A stretch of DNA of 64,000 bases from Desulfobacteraceae bacterium (GTDB lineage Bacteria > Desulfobacterota > Desulfobacteria > Desulfobacterales > Desulfosalsimonadaceae): positions 85,801-149,800 of the forward strand of contig JAABTJ010000002.1 of the NCBI GenBank assembly GCA_011389935.1. Reading direction: 5' to 3'. Every line of letters starts with the position of its first letter. The first letter of the stretch is position 1. The position numbers were made by a program, and so were the translations under genes. The notes under the pieces were generated by a model. The model did no database searches. It saw nothing but the letters and a program-made list of their open reading frames with translations, and had not been told where the DNA came from. Positions 7,395 to 17,595 of this stretch are shown piece after piece.

Positions 7395-8941
7395 AACTCT
7401 CAACCCTCATAGAAGCCGTCCAGCCGCTGCAGGCCCCTGCCGGCGCCGTGGCGCAAACGGATCCGGAAATCGACCGCGTCTGTTACCGTTCCGACCGGGT
7501 CGCCCCCGGATCGGTGTTTGTGGCGATTAAAGGGGAAAGCGCGGATGGGCATTCCTATGCGGCGGATGCGGCCGGCAGGGGGGCGGCAGCAGTGGTTGCC
7601 GAAAAACCGGTTGACGTCGATGTACCGGTCATTCTGGTGAAAGATGCCAGGCGGAGCATGGCGATCATGGCCGATGCGGTTTACGGCTCCCCGTCATCCC
7701 GCCTGACGCTTATCGGGATTACGGGCACCAACGGCAAGACCACCACCGCTTGTCTTCTGGAGCATATTTTGAAAGAGAGCGGTGTAAAAACCGGAGTTAT
7801 CGGAACCATTGACAGCCATTTCGGCCATACGGTCCTGCCCGGCACGCTGACGACCCCCGAGGCGCCGGATCTTCAGGGGACGCTTGCGCGGATGGCAGAT
7901 GCCGGCGTAACCCATGTCATCATGGAGGTCTCTTCCCACGGGATCGTTCAGGATCGGGTATTCGGCTGCCGTTTTGACGTGGGCATATTCACGAACCTGA
8001 GCCAGGACCACCTGGATTTTCACGGAACCATGGATGCCTATCGCGAGGCAAAAACCGCTTTTTTCACCGCGTACATGAACAGCCGTACCACCGCGGTGAT
8101 CAATTGCGACGCTGAAGAAGGCCTGCGGCTTGCCGGCCGGCTGCTCAAGGGGAAAAAGCTGCTCGTTGGAACCGGCGCTGCATCCGGCGGCGGGCGTGAA
8201 GGCGATTTTCCGCTTGATCTGCGGGCGGAGAACCTTTTCTTCGACGAGGCAGGGGTTTCCGGGGACATGGTGCTGCCGTCGGGGGGAATTGCGTTTCACA
8301 GCCCCCTTGTGGGGCGTTTCAACCTGGAAAATATCCTTTGCGCGGCCGGGGCCGCGTATGCGCTGGGGGTGGATCCGGCATCCATGAGAAGCGCGATTGA
8401 AACCTTTGCCGCCGTGCCGGGGCGGCTGGAGAAGGTCGAAAATTCTTCGTCAAGACACGTGTTCGTGGACTATTCCCACACGCCGGAGGCGCTCGAGAAT
8501 GTATTGCGCACGCTGAGAGGGATCGTGCCCGGGCGATTGATATGCATATTCGGCTGCGGCGGAGACCGGGACCGGGGCAAACGGCCGCAGATGGGGGAAA
8601 TTGCCGCGGTCCTGGCCGATCTGGCAATCGTCACCTCGGACAATCCGCGGACCGAGCCCCCGGATGCGATAATAGCGGATATTTTGGTCGGCGTAAGGCG
8701 GACCGGTAGTACTGAAATTGAAAAGGAGCGCCTTGATGCCCGGTTTGAAAACGGGTTGTATACCGTGGTGCCGGACCGTTCGAGCGCCATCGCCCTGGGC
8801 ATCGGCGTCTCTCGTCCGGGGGACGGGGTGCTGATCGCGGGCAAGGGGCATGAAACATACCAGATCATCGGCCGGAAAACCATTGACTTTGACGACCGGG
8901 TGCACGCAAAAACGGCCCTGGCCATGTACGGGATGAACTAA
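7391..8941 (+). CDS. murE: UDP-MurNAc-L-Ala-D-Glu:meso-diaminopimelate ligase MurE
   Basis: ATP-dependent ligase adding the third stem-peptide residue. 516 residues. The ATP loop GITGTNGKTTT is near residue 112, followed by the TTPEAPDLQG substrate loop, FTNLSQDHLDFHG, and the carbamylated-Lys region. The DNPR motif (in SDNPRTEP) is characteristic of enzymes that use meso-diaminopimelate rather than lysine, so a DAP-type wall is expected. ATGA overlap with ftsI; the stop abuts the murF start. Confidence 0.95.
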   Translation: MKLSTLIEAVQPLQAPAGAVAQTDPEIDRVCYRSDRVAPGSVFVAIKGESADGHSYAADAAGRGAAAVVAEKPVDVDVPVILVKDARRSMAIMADAVYGSPSSRLTLIGITGTNGKTTTACLLEHILKESGVKTGVIGTIDSHFGHTVLPGTLTTPEAPDLQGTLARMADAGVTHVIMEVSSHGIVQDRVFGCRFDVGIFTNLSQDHLDFHGTMDAYREAKTAFFTAYMNSRTTAVINCDAEEGLRLAGRLLKGKKLLVGTGAASGGGREGDFPLDLRAENLFFDEAGVSGDMVLPSGGIAFHSPLVGRFNLENILCAAGAAYALGVDPASMRSAIETFAAVPGRLEKVENSSSRHVFVDYSHTPEALENVLRTLRGIVPGRLICIFGCGGDRDRGKRPQMGEIAAVLADLAIVTSDNPRTEPPDAIIADILVGVRRTGSTEIEKERLDARFENGLYTVVPDRSSAIALGIGVSRPGDGVLIAGKGHETYQIIGRKTIDFDDRVHAKTALAMYGMN

Positions 8942-10393
8942 ATGACGATGCCGATACCGTGGACAATCAGGGAAATTCTGGACGCAACCGGCGGGGAAGC
9001 GTTGTCCGTAAAGTGTCCGGCGCCGTTTCCCGGCATCTGCATCGACTCCCGCAAAGTCCAGGCCCGGGAGGTATTTGTCGCCATAGAAGGTCCGCGGTTT
9101 GACGGACATGATTTTATCGATGCGGTTGTCGAAAGCAGGGCCGGCGGCCTGGTCATCCGCCGGGAGAAGGCTCACCATTTCATGGACCGGGATTTTGAAG
9201 CAAAGGGAATTTGCTGCATTGCAGTGGATGACACCGTCAAGGCACTGGGCGACCTGGCGTCCTACCGGCGAAGGCAGGCGGACATCCCGGTGGTCGCCAT
9301 CACCGGATCGACCGGCAAGACCACCACGCGGGAAATGACGGTATCCGTCTGCCGCCGCCAGTTTGAAACGCTTTCAACGAGAGGCAATTTCAACAATGAA
9401 ATCGGGCTTCCCCTCACCCTGTTCAACCTGGCGACCGATCACCGGCTGGCCATTGTGGAGCTGGGCATGAACCATCCGGGTGAAATCCGCCGGCTGTCCG
9501 CCATCTGCAGCCCCGATATCGGCGTTATCACCAATATCGGACCGGCGCATCTTGAAGGGCTCAGGGACGTGGCGTCCGTTGCCAAGGCAAAGGGGGAGTT
9601 GCTGGAAAACATTCGCCCCGACGGTACGGCGGTTATAAACGCGGATGATGAATATGCCCGGAAGCTGACGGAGATGGCAACAACCGGTGTCGTCCTTTTT
9701 GGCACCGGGGCGGATGCATCTGTTCGCGCCGAGAATATCAAGAGACGGGGCGATACGGTTTCCTTTTCGCTGGTTATGCCCGGGGGAAGGGTTGAGATCA
9801 CCCTTGTCGTATCCGGCGCATTCATGGTGCAAAATGCCCTGGCCGCGGCCACGGTCGCGCATCTGCTGCAGATTGGCCCCGAAACGATCAAGGCGGGCCT
9901 GGAAAGCTTCCGCCCCGTGGAAGGACGGATGAGGATCTACGAAACCGACAGCGGGGCCTATATAATTGATGACACCTATAATGCCAACCCCATGTCCATG
10001 GCGGCCGCGATCAACGCGCTGGCGGACTTTTCCGGGAAGGGGAAAGGTGTCCTGGTAGCGGGCGACATGCTGGAGCTGGGGGAGCAGGCGGCGTACTACC
10101 ATGAGCAAATCGGGAAAGTGGCCGCCGGCGCCGGGCTTTCGCGCATATACCTTACGGGCGAATATGCCGGGCAGGTGGCCCATGGGGCAAAAGCGGCCGG
10201 AATGTCGGGAAGGGACATACTGATCGGGAGCAAAACGGATATCGTCAAGGATCTTGCCGGACACCTTGAACCGGGGGACTGGGTCCTGGTAAAGGGCTCG
10301 CGGTCCACCGGCATGGAGGAAATTGTAGATCGTATGGCCGGGGATGCACGCGTTCGAAATCCTGTTTTGAAACCTGGAGCGCAAGAAGAATAA
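8942..10393 (+). CDS. murF: UDP-MurNAc-tripeptide:D-Ala-D-Ala ligase MurF
   Basis: Adds the D-Ala-D-Ala dipeptide to complete the UDP-MurNAc pentapeptide. 483 residues. The motif set is typical: DSRKVQAREVFVAIEG at the N-terminus, the P-loop AITGSTGKTTTREM near residue 120, ELGMNHPGEI, TNIGPAHLEG and DDTYNANPMSM. It starts on the base after the murE stop and is followed three bases later by mraY. The partner ligase Ddl, which supplies the dipeptide, is not in this cluster. Confidence 0.95.
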   Translation: MTMPIPWTIREILDATGGEALSVKCPAPFPGICIDSRKVQAREVFVAIEGPRFDGHDFIDAVVESRAGGLVIRREKAHHFMDRDFEAKGICCIAVDDTVKALGDLASYRRRQADIPVVAITGSTGKTTTREMTVSVCRRQFETLSTRGNFNNEIGLPLTLFNLATDHRLAIVELGMNHPGEIRRLSAICSPDIGVITNIGPAHLEGLRDVASVAKAKGELLENIRPDGTAVINADDEYARKLTEMATTGVVLFGTGADASVRAENIKRRGDTVSFSLVMPGGRVEITLVVSGAFMVQNALAAATVAHLLQIGPETIKAGLESFRPVEGRMRIYETDSGAYIIDDTYNANPMSMAAAINALADFSGKGKGVLVAGDMLELGEQAAYYHEQIGKVAAGAGLSRIYLTGEYAGQVAHGAKAAGMSGRDILIGSKTDIVKDLAGHLEPGDWVLVKGSRSTGMEEIVDRMAGDARVRNPVLKPGAQEE

Positions 10394-10396
10394 GCT

Positions 10397-11476
10397 ATGC
10401 TTTATCAATTACTATATGGATTGCATGCAGAGATATCGGCCTTCAATGTGTTCCGGTATATCACCTTCCGGACGATTCTCGCCGGATTGACGGCGTTTCT
10501 GCTGTGCTTCCTGGCAGGCCCCGTGGTGATCGGCTATATGCGCGAGAAACAGATTGGACAGTATATCCGCCGCCTGGGACCCGAGTCGCACCAGGGCAAG
10601 GCCGGCACACCGACCATGGGGGGCGTCTTGATCATCGTATCCGTCATTGCCGCGACCCTGCTGTGGATTGACTTGAAAAGCCATTACATGTGGATTGTCA
10701 TATTTGTGGTGACCGGGTACTGCCTGATCGGGTTTGCGGACGACTTTTTGAAGCAGATACTGAAAAGAAACAGGGGGCTGCGCGGCTGGACGAAATTTTC
10801 CATGCAGGTTGTCATCGCGGCGGCAGCGGGGCTTTTGCTGTATTGCTACCCGGAATTTTCAAGCCGGATTACGATTCCCTTTGTGAAGGGGTTTTCACCG
10901 GATCTCGGACCGTTTTATGTGTTGTTTGCCGTGTTCGTCATCGTGGGGGCCTCCAACGCGGTCAATCTTACGGACGGATTGGACGGCCTGGCCATCGGCC
11001 CGGTAATTATCGCAGCGGCCACATATATGCTTTTTGCATACGTGGCGGGGCATTCCCAGATCGCGCAGTACCTGCAGATTAATTACGTCGCCGGCGCCGG
11101 GGAGTTGACGATTTTGTGCGGCGCATTGGCGGGGGCCGGGTTGGGGTTTCTCTGGTTCAACGCGTACCCGGCGCAGATATTCATGGGAGACGTGGGGTCG
11201 CTTCCCTTGGGGGCAGCCCTGGGCATCATCGCCGTTATCACCAAGCAGGAAATTCTGCTGGTCATTGTCGGCGGCGTTTTTGTCATTGAAGCAATTTCGG
11301 TGATCCTCCAGGTGAGTTATTTCAAGCTCACCGGCGGCAGACGGATTTTCAAAATGGCCCCGCTGCACCACCATTTTGAATTGAAGGGATGGGCGGAATC
11401 AAAAGTGATTATACGCTTTTGGATTATTGCCATTCTTTTTGCGTTGATTTCGTTTTCAACCTTGAAACTCAGATAA
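10397..11476 (+). CDS. mraY: Phospho-N-acetylmuramoyl-pentapeptide transferase MraY
   Basis: Polytopic membrane enzyme that transfers phospho-MurNAc-pentapeptide to undecaprenyl phosphate, making lipid I. 359 residues, the usual size, with about ten hydrophobic segments. Diagnostic blocks are [10 protein letters not shown] (about residues 54-63), FADDFLK (the Asp pair), [18 protein letters not shown] and the [13 protein letters not shown] loop near the C-terminus. Confidence 0.96.
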   Translation: MLYQLLYGLHAEISAFNVFRYITFRTILAGLTAFLLCFLAGPVVIGYMREKQIGQYIRRLGPESHQGKAGTPTMGGVLIIVSVIAATLLWIDLKSHYMWIVIFVVTGYCLIGFADDFLKQILKRNRGLRGWTKFSMQVVIAAAAGLLLYCYPEFSSRITIPFVKGFSPDLGPFYVLFAVFVIVGASNAVNLTDGLDGLAIGPVIIAAATYMLFAYVAGHSQIAQYLQINYVAGAGELTILCGALAGAGLGFLWFNAYPAQIFMGDVGSLPLGAALGIIAVITKQEILLVIVGGVFVIEAISVILQVSYFKLTGGRRIFKMAPLHHHFELKGWAESKVIIRFWIIAILFALISFSTLKLR

Positions 11477-11499
11477 CAGGCCTCGGGTATAACGGGTTT

Positions 11500-12861
11500 A
11501 TGGAACTGAAAGGCATGCATACGGTTGTTTTCGGGCTGGGCAAAACAGGGGAAGCCCTGGTGCGTTTTCTCCTTGACAGGGGTGCCCGCGTTACCGTTAC
11601 GGACAGCCGGCCCGCCGACCTTTTGAAAGAAGCCCTGGAAAGAACCCGCGGCCTGCCGGTCGAAATGAAGCTCGGCGGACATGACGACCGGGTTATCGAA
11701 AACGCGGACCTGGTCGTTTTAAGCCCGGGTGTACCGCATACCCTGGCCTGCCTTGAACGGGCGGAACAATCCAATACGCCCGTCATCGGAGAAATCGAGC
11801 TGGCCTGTCGATTTATCGACGATCCCGTGGTCGCGGTGACGGGAACAAACGGGAAATCGACCACAACCCGACTTGCGGCGCGAATGCTCGAACACTCGGG
11901 CAGAAGTGTTTTCCTCGGCGGCAATATCGGCAAACCGCTGGTGGAATACCTCAACGAGAACAAGCGAGCGGATGTCGTGGTCATCGAGGTAAGCTCGTTT
12001 CAGCTCGATACCATTGTCCATTTCCGGCCGGATGTCGGGGTGCTGCTGAACATCACGCCGGATCACCTGGACCGGTATGCGGACTTTGATGCGTACGCCA
12101 TGTCCAAGGCGAGGCTTTTTGAAAACCAGCTTCCCGGGGATACGGCCGTACTGAACGCCTCTGATCCGATGGTCGCGCGGGTGACCCGGGGCATCAGGAG
12201 CCGCCGGTGCACGTTTAACGAAAAAGCGCCGAAACAGTGCAGCGCCGTGGTGTCCGATGATGGGATTGTTATCCATATGCCCGATGGGACGGAAATGGCC
12301 ATTGATAAAACCATGGTTCCGCTGATGGGTCGCCACAACCTGGAAAACGCCGCATCCGCGGCATTGAGTGCCCTGGCTGCGGGAGGAACAAAAGAAGGGG
12401 TTCTTTCCGGGATTGCCGGATTTGCGGCCGATCCCCACCGTCTGGAATTTGTGGCGTCCGTCGACGGGGTATCCTATTACGACGACTCAAAGGGGACCAA
12501 CGTGGAAGCGGCCGCCAGGGCTGTGGAGGCGATGGACGGACCGGTAGTTCTGATTGCCGGCGGCAGGGATAAGTTCGGGGGGTACGAAGCGCTCCATGAG
12601 CCGGTGCGGAAGCATGTCAAGGCCCTGATCGTCATGGGGGAGGCGGCGCCCTCGATTTTGCAGAGCCTTGGTGACCTGGTTGAAACCCGGCACGCCGCAT
12701 CCATGGCAGAGGCGGTACAAATCGCATCGCGCATGGCCCGCACCGGGGACAGCGTGCTTCTTTCACCGGCCTGTTCCAGTTTCGACATGTATGAAAATTA
12801 TGCGGCCCGCGGAGAGGATTTTCAACGGGCCGTAGGGGTCCTGGAGAGAAAAGCCATATGA
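11500..12861 (+). CDS. murD: UDP-MurNAc-L-alanine:D-glutamate ligase MurD
   Basis: Adds D-glutamate to UDP-MurNAc-L-Ala. 453 residues from the ATG at 11500; an open frame extends back to 11389 inside mraY, but the family begins at the VVFGLGKTG nucleotide-binding segment. Other motifs are LSPGVP, the P-loop VTGTNGKSTTT, EVSSFQLDTI, NITPDHLDRY, the HNLENAASA helix and YDDSKGTN. There is a 24-nt gap after mraY and a four-base overlap with ftsW. Confidence 0.95.
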   Translation: MELKGMHTVVFGLGKTGEALVRFLLDRGARVTVTDSRPADLLKEALERTRGLPVEMKLGGHDDRVIENADLVVLSPGVPHTLACLERAEQSNTPVIGEIELACRFIDDPVVAVTGTNGKSTTTRLAARMLEHSGRSVFLGGNIGKPLVEYLNENKRADVVVIEVSSFQLDTIVHFRPDVGVLLNITPDHLDRYADFDAYAMSKARLFENQLPGDTAVLNASDPMVARVTRGIRSRRCTFNEKAPKQCSAVVSDDGIVIHMPDGTEMAIDKTMVPLMGRHNLENAASAALSALAAGGTKEGVLSGIAGFAADPHRLEFVASVDGVSYYDDSKGTNVEAAARAVEAMDGPVVLIAGGRDKFGGYEALHEPVRKHVKALIVMGEAAPSILQSLGDLVETRHAASMAEAVQIASRMARTGDSVLLSPACSSFDMYENYAARGEDFQRAVGVLERKAI

Positions 12862-13979
12862 AGGAAGCCCGAACATATACCCCGGCAGCCTTTTTTGATC
12901 CTGTATTGCTGTTTTCCGTGACGCTGCTGAGCGGCATCGGCGTCATCATGGTATACAGCGGAAGCAGCGAGCTTGCGCTCCGGCAGTTCGGCAGCGAGTA
13001 CTATTTTTTTTCCCGGCAGCTTGCGTACCTGGGGATCGGGATGGCCGGCATGACCGTTGCCTGTCTGGTCCCCTATGGCATCTATCGCCCCTTGACATAC
13101 GGATTTTTGCTTCTTGCGCTGATCCTTCTGGGCGCGCTGATGATAGACGGTGTGGGGCAAACGGCCGGCGGTGCGACCCGGTGGCTGCGGTTTTCGTGGA
13201 TATCGTTTCAGCCGGCGGAGTTCGCGCGGCTGGCCCTGATTATCTTTCTGGCATATTCGTTGACCAAAAAGCAGCTCCAGGTGGAGCAGGCCGCAATTGG
13301 TTTCATCCCGCATGTTATCGTCCTGCTTTTGTTTACGGGGATGATCATGATGCAGCCGGATTTCGGCACCATTGTCATTTTCTGGATGATGGCCTGGATT
13401 ATCATGTTTGTGGGCAGGGTGCCGGTTCTTCATTTGATTTCGGCGCTTCTTCTGATGCTGCCCTTTGCCGTGTGGCTTTTGTTTTCGGCGGAATACCGGA
13501 TAAAGCGGTATATCACCTTTCTCGATCCCTGGAAATATCCGCTTGATGACGGATATCAGATCATTCATGCCATGATGGCCTTTAATTCCGGCGGAATTTT
13601 CGGGAAGGGCCTTGGAGAAGGCTACCAGAAGCTGTTTTATCTGCCGGCCCCCCATACGGATTTTATTTTTTCGGTGATGGGGGAGGAAGGGGGGCTGCTC
13701 CTGGTACTTGCGATAATCGCGCTGTTTCTGGTCATTCTGTGGCGGGGACTGCAGATTGCCACGGCAGCGAATGACTGTTTCGGCTCGTTTCTGGCTTTCG
13801 GCATTACGATATCCATTACGCTTCAGGCAATGGTCAACATGGGGGTGAATCTCAGCCTCCTGCCGACAAAGGGGCTGACGCTTCCTTTTCTCAGCTTCGG
13901 GGGGTCTTCCCTGGTCTTTAACCTGCTGGGCGTCGGCATCCTCATGAATATCCGGGCAAGGCTGGTGAAGAAACGATGA
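12858..13979 (+). CDS. ftsW: Septal peptidoglycan polymerase FtsW (SEDS family)
   Basis: Multi-pass inner-membrane glycosyltransferase of the SEDS family that polymerises lipid II at the septum with FtsI. 373 residues with about ten membrane segments. Recognisable features are GVGQTAGGATRWLRF with the QPAEFARLALIIFLA block, QPDFGT, and the C-terminal LPTKGLTLPFLSFGGSS. Both ends overlap neighbours by four bases (ATGA). Context within dcw, between murD and murG, argues for FtsW rather than RodA. Confidence 0.94.
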   Translation: MKEARTYTPAAFFDPVLLFSVTLLSGIGVIMVYSGSSELALRQFGSEYYFFSRQLAYLGIGMAGMTVACLVPYGIYRPLTYGFLLLALILLGALMIDGVGQTAGGATRWLRFSWISFQPAEFARLALIIFLAYSLTKKQLQVEQAAIGFIPHVIVLLLFTGMIMMQPDFGTIVIFWMMAWIIMFVGRVPVLHLISALLLMLPFAVWLLFSAEYRIKRYITFLDPWKYPLDDGYQIIHAMMAFNSGGIFGKGLGEGYQKLFYLPAPHTDFIFSVMGEEGGLLLVLAIIALFLVILWRGLQIATAANDCFGSFLAFGITISITLQAMVNMGVNLSLLPTKGLTLPFLSFGGSSLVFNLLGVGILMNIRARLVKKR

Positions 13980-15169
13980 GCATGCCCCAGAGTGCACATA
14001 TCGGCCGGCAAACCGGGCCGGATCCTTTACGGGAGCTGAGAATCATCGTGGCTGGCGCCGGAACGGGGGGGCACCTGTTCCCGGGGCTTGCCGTGGTGGA
14101 CAGGCTCCTGGAAATGGCGGCCAACGTCAGGCCCTGCTTTGTCACCACCGGGCGCCCCATTGAAAATACGGTCCTGGGGGAACGAAATTTTGAAACGGTC
14201 GGGATTGCGGCGGCCGGCATAAAAGGGAAGACGGTATGGGGGAAGGTGCGGTCGCTGGGCCTGCTGGTCAAAGGGCTCCTGGATGCCCGCAGAATATTGA
14301 AAACGTTCAAACCGCACATGGTGCTGGGCATGGGTGGGTATTCGGCCGCACCGGTAGTAATCAGCGCCTGGGCCATGGGCATTCCCCGGGTCATTCACGA
14401 GCAGAACCGGGTTCCCGGCATTACCAACAGGGTCCTGGGGCGTTTTTCGGACAGGGTTTTCGTCTCTTTTGCGGACACGGTCATTCCCGGAGCGAAGGGC
14501 AGATTCCGCTATACCGGATATCCGGTACGTCCGGAAATCAAAAAACGCCCGGGGCCGGATAATGGTGCCGGACACCGGCGTTCCGGGGCGGAAGGAAAAG
14601 CCCATATGACCATCCTGGTGCTGGGCGGCAGCCAGGGCGCCCGCAGCATCAACAAGGCCGTCACGGGAGCGCTTGACCATCTCGACAGCGCGGCGGATTT
14701 TGAATTTGTCCACCAGACCGGGGCCGCGGATGAGGGGTGGGTCAGGGAGCGGTACGAAAAAAAAGGGGTAAAGGCGGTTGTATCGGCATTTTTTACGGAT
14801 ATGGCGTCCCTTTACCAGGGGGCGGATCTGGCAATATGCCGGGCGGGGGCAGGCACCATCGCCGAGCTTGCCGCTTCCGTCGTTCCGGCGATTCTCGTTC
14901 CGTACCCCTATGCCGCAGACGACCACCAGACGGCCAATGCAAGCGGCATGGCCGCGTCGGGCGGGGCACAGGTGCTTTTCGAAGCGCATATGACCCCAGC
15001 GGAGATGGCCCGGCTGATGATGCACTACCGATCCCATCCGGAGGCGCTGGAACAGATGAGAAAAAATATCGAACAATATGCCGGGGCGGATGCAGCGGGT
15101 ATAATTGCCGGGGAAATCCTGGCCCTTGCCGGTTTCGCGCCGGCCGGTCAACAAGAGGCATTCGAATAG
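13976..15169 (+). CDS. murG: Lipid II synthase MurG
   Basis: Peripheral membrane GT-B glycosyltransferase that adds GlcNAc to lipid I. 397 residues, somewhat longer than E. coli (355) because of about 20 extra N-terminal residues before RIIVAGAGTGGHLFPG and a glycine/arginine-rich insertion around residue 195. Family motifs GMGGYSAAP, HEQNRVPGITNR, LGGSQGARSIN and CRAGAGTIAELAA are intact. The start overlaps ftsW; murC begins two bases after the stop. Confidence 0.94.
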   Translation: MSMPQSAHIGRQTGPDPLRELRIIVAGAGTGGHLFPGLAVVDRLLEMAANVRPCFVTTGRPIENTVLGERNFETVGIAAAGIKGKTVWGKVRSLGLLVKGLLDARRILKTFKPHMVLGMGGYSAAPVVISAWAMGIPRVIHEQNRVPGITNRVLGRFSDRVFVSFADTVIPGAKGRFRYTGYPVRPEIKKRPGPDNGAGHRRSGAEGKAHMTILVLGGSQGARSINKAVTGALDHLDSAADFEFVHQTGAADEGWVRERYEKKGVKAVVSAFFTDMASLYQGADLAICRAGAGTIAELAASVVPAILVPYPYAADDHQTANASGMAASGGAQVLFEAHMTPAEMARLMMHYRSHPEALEQMRKNIEQYAGADAAGIIAGEILALAGFAPAGQQEAFE

Positions 15170-15170
15170 A

Positions 15171-16547
15171 ATGTACCGGAAAAAATATCACATACATTTT
15201 GTCGGAATCGGCGGCATCGGGATGAGCGGTATCGCGGAGCTGCTGCTGAATCTCGGCTACCGCGTTTCCGGTTCGGATATCGCGGAAACCGATGTGACCC
15301 GTCGGCTCCGGGAGCTTGGCGGCACGATATATGAACAGCACCATGCGGACCAGGTGGCCCAGGCGGACGTGGTGGTCACCTCTTCGGCCATACGGCCGGA
15401 TAACCCGGAGGTAAAGGCCGCTGAGACCCTCTCGATTCCGGTAATTCCACGGGCGGAGATGCTGGCGGAGCTCATGCGGCTCAAGTACAGCATCGCCGTG
15501 GCGGGCGCCCACGGCAAAACATCGACCACTTCCATGCTCGCGGCGGTTCTGGGAGCCGGCGGCCTGGATCCGACGGTCGTTATCGGCGGGAAGCTCAAAA
15601 GCATCGGCACCAACGCGGTGCTTGGGCAGGGGGATTTCATCGTGGCGGAAGCCGATGAAAGCGATGGATCTTTTCTGAAATTCAATCCCGCCATATCCGT
15701 GGTGACCAATATCGATCTCGAACATCTGGATTATTACGGCAGTATCGATGAAATCAAACGGGTGTTTCTGAGCTTTCTCGACCGTATTCCCTTTTACGGG
15801 CTCGCGGTGCTCTGTCTGGACAACGAGCACCTGCAGGAGATGATCCCGAAGATCAAGAAACGGTTCATTACCTATGGCGTAAACCCACAGGCGGATTTCC
15901 AGGCCGCCAATATCCGGTTTGAGGGGATTCGTACGACTTTCACCGTTTACATCAACGGGCGCGCAATGGGCGATATCCGCCTGAATCTCCCGGGGGTGCA
16001 CAATGTGTCCAACGCCCTGGCAAGCATTGCGGTGGGAACGGAGCTGGACATTGAATTCGACACCATTCGGCAGGCCCTGGAAACCATAGACGGCGTGGGA
16101 CGAAGACTGGAAGTCAAGGGGGAAGCCGCAAGTATATCGGTCATCGACGATTACGGGCATCATCCAACAGAGATACGGGTTACCCTGGACGCGGTCCGGC
16201 AGAGTTGGCCGGACAGGCGGCTGGTCGTGGTGTTTCAACCCCATCGGTACACGCGGACCCGGGATTTGTTCGATGAATTCACGCGTGCGTTTTATCACTC
16301 GGATGTGCTGGTGTTCATGCCGATTTATTCGGCCGGCGAGACGGCAATCAAGGATATGGATCACGAAAAACTGGCGCAGGGGACCCGTGTTCACGGTCAC
16401 AAAAAAGTCCTTACGGCCCAAAGCGCCCCGGATGCCGTAGCCCTTCTGGAAAAAACGCTTCAACCCGGAGATATTCTCCTGACGCTGGGAGCAGGGAATG
16501 TGTGGCAGGTCGGGGAAAGCGTGCTTGCGGTTTTACAGGCCCGTTAA
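15171..16547 (+). CDS. murC: UDP-MurNAc:L-alanine ligase MurC
   Basis: First amino-acid ligase of the muropeptide pathway. 458 residues from ATG 15171; the frame is open further upstream inside murG, but the family N-terminus HFVGIGGIGMSGIAE starts right after this codon. Motifs: SGSDIAET, SSAIRPDNPE, P-loop AGAHGKTSTTSM, EADESDGSF, NIDLEHLDYYG, and DDYGHHPTEI. A 29-nt gap separates it from murB. Confidence 0.95.
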   Translation: MYRKKYHIHFVGIGGIGMSGIAELLLNLGYRVSGSDIAETDVTRRLRELGGTIYEQHHADQVAQADVVVTSSAIRPDNPEVKAAETLSIPVIPRAEMLAELMRLKYSIAVAGAHGKTSTTSMLAAVLGAGGLDPTVVIGGKLKSIGTNAVLGQGDFIVAEADESDGSFLKFNPAISVVTNIDLEHLDYYGSIDEIKRVFLSFLDRIPFYGLAVLCLDNEHLQEMIPKIKKRFITYGVNPQADFQAANIRFEGIRTTFTVYINGRAMGDIRLNLPGVHNVSNALASIAVGTELDIEFDTIRQALETIDGVGRRLEVKGEAASISVIDDYGHHPTEIRVTLDAVRQSWPDRRLVVVFQPHRYTRTRDLFDEFTRAFYHSDVLVFMPIYSAGETAIKDMDHEKLAQGTRVHGHKKVLTAQSAPDAVALLEKTLQPGDILLTLGAGNVWQVGESVLAVLQAR

Positions 16548-16576
16548 ACGCGAAAAGAAATCGGGGAGATATACAC

Positions 16577-17530
16577 GTGTTGTTGACCGGGACCATAAAG
16601 CATCTGCTGGCAAAACGGTTTGACGGCAAAATCCGTTTTGATGAGCCGATGGCGGCCCATACGACCTTCCGTATCGGGGGCCCGGCCGACGTCCTTGTGC
16701 TGCCCGAAACCGTGGAGGATGTCGTGGACCTGCTGGCCTTGCTGGATGCTGAAAACGTCGGGTGGTTTGTATTCGGCGGCGGGGCGAACCTGCTGGTGCA
16801 TGACGGCGGCATCCGCGGGGTGGTGATATCGCCTGCCCCGGGGTTGTCCAACATTCACATTGTGCAGGATAATGAAGAAAATATACTAGTTATCGCGCAA
16901 AGCGGCGCAACCCTCTGGGATTTGTGCCGTTTTGCGGCAGACAATGGACTTTCCGGGCTGATGTTTGCGACCGGGATTCCAGGAACCATCGGCGGCGCGG
17001 CCATGATGAACGCGGGTACCGCGGAGGGGGACATGTCCGGGGTAATCATGTCTCTTGAGATTGTCAGCGGTCCGGGTGAGTTTCGGCGCGTCAGGCGGGA
17101 GGAAATGGCTTTTTCATACCGGTCGCTTCGGTTACCGCAGGATGCGGCCGGATATGAAGGCAGACCCGGTATCATCGTGTCTGCAACCCTCCGGCTGGAT
17201 CGAAGGAATCCCAACGGGGTGAAAAAAGAAATGGAAAAGCGCCTTGCGAAAAGAAAACAGTCGCAGCCCGGAGGCTTTTCAGCAGGCAGCTTTTTCAAAA
17301 ATCCTCCTGGGGCGTCGCCGGCGGGAGAGCTGATCGATAAGGCGGGGTTAAAAGGCTTTGTCGTCGGCGGCGCGGAGGTTTCAAAAAAGCATGCCAATTT
17401 CATCATCAACCGGAAAAACGCGTCGGCCGGCGATGTGCTGGTCCTGATGGAAATGATACGAAAGCGGGTTCATGATGCTTTCGGCATCACTTTGGAGCCG
17501 GAAGTGAAAATTGTCGGGGAGCCGGGATAA
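16577..17530 (+). CDS. murB: UDP-N-acetylenolpyruvoylglucosamine reductase MurB
   Basis: FAD-dependent reductase making UDP-MurNAc. 317 residues from a GTG start at 16577, which has GGGGAGA eight bases upstream; an ATG at 16502 lies inside murC and is not needed. FAD-binding blocks include TTFRIGGPAD, FGGGANLLV and GLMFATGIPGTIGGAAMMNAG; the catalytic region has GSFFKNP (Ser proton donor) and GAEVSKKHANFIIN. The missing extra loop makes it a type II MurB by length. The next gene, ftsQ, starts 65 nt after the stop, with no ddl between. Confidence 0.94.
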   Translation: MLLTGTIKHLLAKRFDGKIRFDEPMAAHTTFRIGGPADVLVLPETVEDVVDLLALLDAENVGWFVFGGGANLLVHDGGIRGVVISPAPGLSNIHIVQDNEENILVIAQSGATLWDLCRFAADNGLSGLMFATGIPGTIGGAAMMNAGTAEGDMSGVIMSLEIVSGPGEFRRVRREEMAFSYRSLRLPQDAAGYEGRPGIIVSATLRLDRRNPNGVKKEMEKRLAKRKQSQPGGFSAGSFFKNPPGASPAGELIDKAGLKGFVVGGAEVSKKHANFIINRKNASAGDVLVLMEMIRKRVHDAFGITLEPEVKIVGEPG

Positions 17531-17595
17531 AGGGGCGGAAACGGCCGGAAAATCCGGTTTTCCCATTCAGGCAAAAACGAGCGGGGTGACTTTCA

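Noticed and set aside
12822..13997. 391-codon open frame on the minus strand opposite ftsW
   Set aside because: Antisense to ftsW with an extreme Gln/Arg/His composition typical of shadow frames.
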